DNA from: Sphingomonas echinoides
GTDB lineage: Bacteria; Pseudomonadota; Alphaproteobacteria; Sphingomonadales; Sphingomonadaceae
Direction: 5' to 3'
DNA length: 64,000 bases
Assembly (NCBI RefSeq): GCF_029623395.1
Contig: NZ_JAPYKK010000003.1
Span: forward strand, 124,001 to 188,000
A program made the position numbers and the translations under genes. Shown here piece after piece: positions 59,221 to 64,000 of the stretch. The first letter of the stretch is position 1. Each line of letters starts with the position of its first letter. Under the pieces are notes generated by a model. It had not been told where the DNA came from and made no database searches. It saw only the letters and a list, made by a program, of their open reading frames with translations.

Positions 59221-59921
59221 GCGGCGATCCACGCGACGATGTCGCTGGCGAGCAGCGCTGCGAGTGTCGGGTCGTTGCCGGGTTCGGCGCGCCGCCATAG
59301 CGCTGATCCTTCGACCATTTGGTCAGCCGGTTGGAAAGCGTGGCTCAACCGGACGATACGCTGCGGAAGGTCACCGTCGCCGTCTGCACGCTCCGCCCGA
59401 AGGCTTTCGAGAAGACGCGCCGGAATCCGGTTCCCCGCGATCTCGACCAGCGGCGGCGTGCCGACATCCTGTTTGCCGGACGCTCCGGGACCGAGCCGAT
59501 CCGACGTGCGCCTGATCCGATCGAGCACCTGAACGAGGTTGTCACCGCTCTGCGGCGCAAACAGCCAGCGTCCGGCTTTTGCAAGGTCCTGATCGAGCAA
59601 TGCCCCGCTTCGCAGCGCAACCGAATAGGGCAGGTTGCGGTCCGACCTGCCGAGCGCTGCGCCCGCCGCCGCCATAGCCGAGCGCATATTCGCGAGTGTA
59701 CACGACCGCAGATCCGTCAGGCTTTCGCCTTGCCCGGGTACGTCGGGCAGAACGCTCGCGACGCCGGCGTCGGCCAGCGCGCGGCAGAGCGTGACGGCAA
59801 ACGCGCGTAGGCGGTTGGCTTCCTCGAACAAGGGCAGGGTGACGATCGCCAATGGTCCTTCGGAAGGACCGAAACGCAGCATCAGCTCTTTGCCGCCGCG
59901 CCAGACGTACTGGTCGATCAC
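59208..59921 (-). CDS. Exosortase A system-associated hydrolase 2 (alpha/beta fold, divergent)
   Basis: 237 residues. LPLFEEANRLRAFAVTLCRALADAGVASVLPDVPGQGES is the typical N-terminal pattern of this exosortase-linked family. The nucleophile elbow reads ALRSGALL (Arg104-Ser105-Gly106), a poor match to G-x-S-x-G, so activity is doubtful from sequence. GTG start, seven bases after the ACP stop. Second gene of the minus-strand ACP-hydrolase 2-hydrolase 1 unit. Confidence 0.77.
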   Translation of the reverse strand: MIDQYVWRGGKELMLRFGPSEGPLAIVTLPLFEEANRLRAFAVTLCRALADAGVASVLPDVPGQGESLTDLRSCTLANMRSAMAAAGAALGRSDRNLPYSVALRSGALLDQDLAKAGRWLFAPQSGDNLVQVLDRIRRTSDRLGPGASGKQDVGTPPLVEIAGNRIPARLLESLRAERADGDGDLPQRIVRLSHAFQPADQMVEGSALWRRAEPGNDPTLAALLASDIVAWIAACER

Positions 59922-59928
59922 CCCGCCG

Positions 59929-60201
59929 TCATCGCGGCGCGTGCGCCGATGCGAAGCGGACGAGCGCGCCGAAACTCTCGAGCATTTCCCCGTCGACTTC
60001 GTCGTCTTCGATCAGAATGCCGAGCCGTTCCTCGATTTCGGTCAGCAACCCTGCCACCGCCATCGAATCGAGTTCGGGAAGCGCGCCGAAGAGCGGCGTA
60101 TCGTCCTGAAACGCCGCGACCCGTGCCTCGCTGAGGCCGAGCACGTCGCGCAGGCAGGCGCGGATGGTTGTGTCGATCTCGCCATGGTTTTCAGGGAGCA
60201 C
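59929..60201 (-). CDS. Acyl carrier protein, exosortase-cluster type
   Basis: 90 residues. The phosphopantetheine serine is Ser46 in ELDSMAVAGLL; helix I (IDTTIRACLRDVLGLSEARV) and the acidic helix after the serine are normal. A dedicated ACP beside an AMP-forming acyl ligase suggests that an acyl or amino-acyl group is loaded on it for transfer to a sugar or lipid. GTG 60201 with GAGGC six bases upstream; the longer frame upstream overlaps the promoter region. Divergent from the ligase gene, 115 bases apart. Confidence 0.85.
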   Translation of the reverse strand: MLPENHGEIDTTIRACLRDVLGLSEARVAAFQDDTPLFGALPELDSMAVAGLLTEIEERLGILIEDDEVDGEMLESFGALVRFASAHAPR

Positions 60202-60316
60202 GGAACGCCTCGATTGGATCTGGTTACGGAGGGTTGCGATAGAGAATGCGCGGCGCGCTGCCAAGGGCACTGCGCGCAGGGCCTTCACAGCCGAGCACGG
60301 CGGGCTATCAGAGGGC

Positions 60317-61819
60317 ATGATCCCGCTCGATCCCACGCCGCATCCGATCGATACGTTACCGTCGCGCGGAAACGCATCGGATATCGCCCTGCTCGATCAG
60401 GACGGATCGGTGACCTTCGCGGATCTGGAGCGGATGACCGGTCAGATTGCGGCTCGGCTTGCCGCATTGGGCCTGCCGCCCGGCTCGCGGATCACAAGCT
60501 GGTTGCCCAAGACGCGGCTTGCGTGTGTGCTGCCCCTCGCCGTTCCGCGCGCAGGGTTGGTGCACGTCCCGATCAATCCCATGCTCAAACGCGCGCAGGT
60601 TGCGCATATCGTCGCGGACAGCGGTGCGGGGATGCTCGTGACCCAACCCGGACGACGCGAAACGCTCGAAGCGGGAGATATTGGCGGATCTTGCACGCTT
60701 GTCCTCGAAGCAGATCTGAGCTTCGAGGGGGCAGTTTTGCCACCCTCGACCGCCGATACCGACACCCTGGCCGCGATCCTGTACACGTCCGGATCGACCG
60801 GGCGGCCCAAGGGGGTCATGGTGACCCACGCCAATCTGTGGCTCGGCGCGATCAGTGTCGCGCGATATCTCGCGATCGAACCGAGCGACCGGGTGCTGGG
60901 CGTATTGCCGTTGAGCTTCGATTACGGCCAGAACCAACTGTTTTCGACCTGGGCAGCCGGCGCGCGTTATGCCCCGCTCGAGTATCTGACGGCGCGCGAT
61001 GTGGTGAAGGGGGTCGCCAGGACCGGGGCGACCACCTTGGCCGGCGTGCCGCCGCTGTGGGTTCAGCTGCTTGAGACCGCGTGGCCGGAAGATGTTGCAA
61101 GGCAATTGAAACGCTTGACGAATTCTGGCGGTGCCTTGACCTTGCCGATGATTGCGGGGCTCCGCGATCGGTTTCCCGAGGCGCAGATCTTTCCGATGTA
61201 TGGCCTGACGGAAGCGTTCCGCTCCACCTATCTGCCGCCGGATCTCGTCGCGGATCATCCGGAGTCGATCGGCCGGGCCATTCCCTTCGCCGAAGTGCTC
61301 GTCGTGCGCGCGGACGGATCGCGGGCGGATGCGGGGGAGGCCGGGGAACTGGTGCATGCCGGTCCGTTGGTCGCGAAAGGGTATTGGCAGGATGCCGAGC
61401 GGACCGCGCAACGCTTCCGCCCCGCACCGGCATGGGCGCGCGAAAGCGGGATGGCGGTGTGGTCGGGCGACACCGTGGTGGCGGACGCCGAGGGCCTGTT
61501 GCGGTTCGTCGGCCGCGACGACGAGATGATCAAGAGCGCCGGGAACCGCATCAGCCCGACCGAGATCGAGGACGCGGTCCTTTCCGGTGGAGAAACGCGC
61601 GAGGCGGTCGCGATCGGCGTGGCCGATCCCCGGCTGGGGCAAGCGATCGTCGTGGTCGCGCGCGGGGACGGCACGCGCGAAGCCGAATTGCGCGCGCGAT
61701 TGCGCCGCGAACTGCCGAGTTTCCAGCAACCGCAACGCTATGTCTGGCGGGCGGACTTGCCGCGCAACGCGAACGGAAAGCTCGATCGGTCAGCGTTGAA
61801 AGCGGAGATCACGGCATGA
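60317..61819 (+). CDS. Acyl-CoA/ACP ligase (AMP-forming), exosortase A system-associated
   Basis: 500 residues of the ANL superfamily. ATP loop ILYTSGSTGRPKGVM at ~155-168, A5 region MYGLTEAFRSTYLPP, A7 SGDTVVADAEG and A8 FVGRDDEMIKSAGNRISPTEIE, and the C-terminal Lys in ANGKLDRSAL. It activates a carboxylic acid as adenylate and should load it on the neighbouring ACP. Start ATG 60317 gives MIPLDPTPHPID; the GAGGG in front is too close to be ideal. Its stop overlaps the decarboxylase start (ATGA). Confidence 0.9.
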   Translation: MIPLDPTPHPIDTLPSRGNASDIALLDQDGSVTFADLERMTGQIAARLAALGLPPGSRITSWLPKTRLACVLPLAVPRAGLVHVPINPMLKRAQVAHIVADSGAGMLVTQPGRRETLEAGDIGGSCTLVLEADLSFEGAVLPPSTADTDTLAAILYTSGSTGRPKGVMVTHANLWLGAISVARYLAIEPSDRVLGVLPLSFDYGQNQLFSTWAAGARYAPLEYLTARDVVKGVARTGATTLAGVPPLWVQLLETAWPEDVARQLKRLTNSGGALTLPMIAGLRDRFPEAQIFPMYGLTEAFRSTYLPPDLVADHPESIGRAIPFAEVLVVRADGSRADAGEAGELVHAGPLVAKGYWQDAERTAQRFRPAPAWARESGMAVWSGDTVVADAEGLLRFVGRDDEMIKSAGNRISPTEIEDAVLSGGETREAVAIGVADPRLGQAIVVVARGDGTREAELRARLRRELPSFQQPQRYVWRADLPRNANGKLDRSALKAEITA

Positions 61820-63045
61820 AACCGATGGGCGCCATTCCGGCAGATTTCGGGATGACCACGCCGCTGCAAATTGCGGGGCAGACCGCCGCCGAATGGGTCG
61901 CAAACGCCGGCGATACGCCGCTGTTCGTCTACGATTTCACGGTGATTGCCGCCCGAATAGCGCGTTTTCGCAGCGCAATGCCGACAGGTGTCGATCTGCA
62001 TTATGCGATCAAGGCGAACCCGTTCGCGCCGCTGCTGGCGGCCATCGCACCGCTCGTCAATGGCTTCGACATCGCCTCGGCCGGGGAGATGGATATGGCG
62101 TTGCCGCACAAGCTGGCGACGGCGATCAGTTTCGCGGGGCCCGGGAAACGCGACGACGCGCTGACGGCGGCAATCTCCGCCGGTGTCACGATCAACGTTG
62201 AGTCGGCAAACGAAGCCGCGCGCGCGCTCGACATTGCGGAGCGGGTCGGCGTGACCCCGCGGCTCGCGGTCCGGGTCAACCCGGATATCGAATTGCGCGG
62301 GTCGGGGATGCGGATGGGCGGGCGCGCCTCGCCGTTCGGGATCGATGCGGACGAAGCGGCGGCGGTTGCGCGTACGATCCTCGCCGCCGGGGCGGACTGG
62401 CGCGGGTGGCATATCTTTGCGGGATCGCAAGCGCTCGATCCCGCGGCGATCATCGAGACGCAGGCAGCAACGCTGGAACTCGCGGATCGGCTCAGCGAGG
62501 CGGCGGGCGCGCAGCCGCCGCTCGTCAACCTCGGCGGGGGTTTCGGCATTCCGTACTTTCCGGGCGAGCAGCCGGTCGACATCGAGGCGATCGGCGCGGC
62601 GCTCGGCGACCGGTTGAGCGAGCGTGACCGGACCGGCACCCGCCATGCGATCGAGCTCGGGCGCTGGCTGGTCGGAGAGGCGGGGGTGTATCTGACGCGG
62701 ATCATCGATCGCAAGCACAGCCGGGGGGAAACCTTCCTCGTGGTCGATGGCGGCCTGCACCACCAACTCGCCGCTACCGGGAACCTCGGCACGGTGGTTC
62801 GGCGCAACTATCCCGTGGCGATCGCTTCGGGGGCGGGCGGTGCGACGGAAACGGTCAGCGTCGTCGGACCGCTGTGCACGCCGTTGGACCGCTTGGCCGA
62901 CCGGGTTTTGCTGCCGGAGGGACGGGTCGGCGACCTGGTCGCGGTGTTCATGGCCGGGGCGTATGGGCTCACTGCCAGTCCGACGGCGTTCCTTGGCCAT
63001 GCGCCGCCGCGGGAACTGCTCGTGGGGGCTCCTGTCGAGCCCTAA
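61816..63045 (+). CDS. PLP-dependent decarboxylase, exosortase A system-associated
   Basis: 409 residues, fold type III (alanine-racemase barrel, DapDC/ODC family). PLP Lys66 in HYAIKANPF, glycine-rich phosphate loop LGGGFGIPYF, active-site C-terminal GPLCTPLD with the conserved Cys. It decarboxylates an amino acid; the product may be the amine or acid loaded by the adjacent ligase/ACP. Four-base overlap with the ligase gene indicates coupled translation. Confidence 0.9.
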   Translation: MKPMGAIPADFGMTTPLQIAGQTAAEWVANAGDTPLFVYDFTVIAARIARFRSAMPTGVDLHYAIKANPFAPLLAAIAPLVNGFDIASAGEMDMALPHKLATAISFAGPGKRDDALTAAISAGVTINVESANEAARALDIAERVGVTPRLAVRVNPDIELRGSGMRMGGRASPFGIDADEAAAVARTILAAGADWRGWHIFAGSQALDPAAIIETQAATLELADRLSEAAGAQPPLVNLGGGFGIPYFPGEQPVDIEAIGAALGDRLSERDRTGTRHAIELGRWLVGEAGVYLTRIIDRKHSRGETFLVVDGGLHHQLAATGNLGTVVRRNYPVAIASGAGGATETVSVVGPLCTPLDRLADRVLLPEGRVGDLVAVFMAGAYGLTASPTAFLGHAPPRELLVGAPVEP

Positions 63046-63148
63046 CGCTATCTTCACCCCTTCCGGGTCATAGCGACACCATCACCGCGCGCGCGCCGCA
63101 GGACGTCAGACAAGACGCCACGGTCGCTGTGCCCGGCAGGAGGTGTTT

Positions 63149-63793
63149 ATGGTGCGCGTTTCCCGGAGTATCGCAGGTATCGTGCTGGCGAGCGTCGTGG
63201 CGACGACGATGGGGGGGTGCGCGGGCGCGGATCGCCCGGTGCTGCCGCAAGCTGCGTTCGTCGCCGCGCAGGACAAGCCGAGCGAAGAATATATCATCGG
63301 TCCGCTCGACCAGCTCAATATCTTCGTCTGGCGCAATCCCGAGCTGTCGACGAAAGTCCAGGTCCGCCCCGACGGCCGGATCACCACGCCGCTGATCAGC
63401 GACATGCCCGCAGTCGGCAAGACGCCGCGGATGCTTGCGGACGACATGAAGATCTCGCTCGGCGAATACATCAAGGACCCGATCGTATCGGTGATCGTCG
63501 AGAATTTCTCGGGGACGTTCAGCCAGCAGATCCGGATCGTGGGGGCGACCGAGAAGCCCGCGTCGATCCCGTATCGCGCCAACATGACGCTGCTCGACGC
63601 GATGATCGCGGTCGGCGGGCTCAACCAATATGCCGCGGGCAATCGCGCCCGGCTGGTCCGCTACGATCGGACGAGCGGCAAGCAGGCGGAATATGCGCTG
63701 AAACTGTCGAGCTTGCTTAAGGACGGTGACAGCCGGGCCAACGTTCGGCTCGAACCCGGCGACGTCATCATCATCCCCGAAAGCATGTTCTGA
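63149..63793 (+). CDS. Polysaccharide export lipoprotein (Wza/EpsL-like, XrtA-associated)
   Basis: 214 residues with a lipoprotein signal (Cys24 in TMGGC). The Poly_export domain (YIIGPLDQLNIFVWRNPELSTKVQVRPDGRITTPLISDMPAVGKTP) is followed by a SLBB domain (IRIVGATEKPASIPYRANMTLLDAMIAVGGLNQYA). It would form or contribute to the outer-membrane channel for the exopolysaccharide. It is shorter than E. coli Wza (379) as is usual for exosortase-linked versions. ATG 63149 has AGGAGG five bases upstream; GTG 63143 is rejected because it overlaps that site. Confidence 0.9.
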   Translation: MVRVSRSIAGIVLASVVATTMGGCAGADRPVLPQAAFVAAQDKPSEEYIIGPLDQLNIFVWRNPELSTKVQVRPDGRITTPLISDMPAVGKTPRMLADDMKISLGEYIKDPIVSVIVENFSGTFSQQIRIVGATEKPASIPYRANMTLLDAMIAVGGLNQYAAGNRARLVRYDRTSGKQAEYALKLSSLLKDGDSRANVRLEPGDVIIIPESMF

Positions 63794-63806
63794 GGGCGCG
63801 GCGGCA

Positions 63807-64000
63807 ATGAGCGGGTTGTTTAACGAATTGCGCCTCGTGGCGTATGCGATCTGGATGCGGCGGTGGATCGCGCTGGCGATCGCCTGGGGTGTCGCGCTGC
63901 TGGGGTGGCTGGTGGTTGCGCAAATCCCCAACGTCTACGAATCCCGCGCACGCGTGTTCGTCCAGCTTCAGACGGTGCTCCCGTCCGCGGTCGGGATTAC
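63807..64000 (+). CDS. Wzz-like chain-length determinant, N-terminal part (cut by the right edge)
   Basis: 64 codons to the edge: MSGLFNELRLVAYAIWMRRWIALAIAWGVALLGWLVVAQIPNVYESRARVFVQLQ. The layout is a short cytosolic start, one membrane helix (residues ~19-42), and a periplasmic beginning (YESRARVFVQLQTVLP) that fits Wzz/GNVR-type co-polymerases of XrtA clusters. It should control polysaccharide chain length with the export lipoprotein. 13 bases downstream of the export gene's stop. Confidence 0.8.
   Translation, partial: MSGLFNELRLVAYAIWMRRWIALAIAWGVALLGWLVVAQIPNVYESRARVFVQLQTVLPSAVGI

Noticed and set aside
61081..61815. Upstream extension of the PLP decarboxylase inside the ligase gene
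   Set aside because: Arg/Gly-rich shadow of the ligase; the ATGA overlap at 61816 explains the start.

Overview
The window looks like a piece of the chromosome of a sphingomonad (Alphaproteobacteria, Sphingomonadales, close to Sphingomonas). The reasons are the high GC content with GC-rich third positions, frequent GTG/TTG starts, a DksA that lacks most zinc-finger cysteines, a DUF1465/RcdA protein, E1-beta of pyruvate dehydrogenase carrying its own lipoyl domain, FAD-dependent TrmFO, and an exosortase-A (XrtA/EpsH) type exopolysaccharide cluster. No IS element, prophage, CRISPR array or rRNA operon was seen; gene order is compact and mostly housekeeping.

Layout. 1-5.3 kb: mfd (cut by the left edge), sdhE, recG, a PilZ protein and tyrS. 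5.3-9.5 kb: a minus-strand serS-surE-nlpD cluster (NlpD-like LysM/LytM lipoprotein) preceded by a Gly/Ser/Pro-rich protein with a PEP-CTERM-like tail. 9.9-12 kb: dksA, PilZ, two DUF465 miniproteins and a DUF1465 (RcdA family) protein, a set linked in the literature to alphaproteobacterial stress and cell-cycle control. 12-20.2 kb: nitronate monooxygenase, secreted M1 aminopeptidase, acyltransferase-3, ABC exporter, gamma-carbonic-anhydrase-like protein, DUF188 protein. 20.3-25.2 kb: glycosyltransferase, then an ECF sigma / FecR / STN-TonB-receptor signalling trio with overlapping genes. 25.2-31.6 kb: SleB-type wall hydrolase, MFS exporter-cysK, pdhA-pdhB. 31.7-35.1 kb: a three-gene TadE/TadE-like/TadG operon. 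35.2-44.5 kb: squalene/phytoene-synthase-like protein, EF-hand protein, trmFO, DUF488, DUF952-gyrA, SDR-yaaA, exported repeat protein. 44.5-50.8 kb: Lrp regulator, a histidine kinase with an eroded ATP site, a WalW-like deacetylase, tRNA(CAT, probably Ile2), tRNA-Pro, and a membrane GGDEF-EAL protein. 51-57.3 kb: secreted S1 protease, ald with a divergent Lrp regulator, kup, a 2H phosphoesterase, tRNA-Met, a VOC protein. 57.4-64 kb: trxB, then the XrtA-associated cluster: two hydrolases and an acyl carrier protein on the minus strand, facing an acyl-CoA ligase, PLP decarboxylase, Wza-like export lipoprotein and the start of a Wzz-like chain-length protein.

How parts fit. The right-hand cluster should supply and export an exopolysaccharide tied to the exosortase/PEP-CTERM sorting system; the PEP-CTERM-like protein at 8.7-9.5 kb is a candidate client about 49 kb away. 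Envelope functions recur throughout (NlpD, SleB, Tad, exporters, TonB receptor). Coordinates of starts were chosen from Shine-Dalgarno spacing and conserved N-termini; database searches were not possible.
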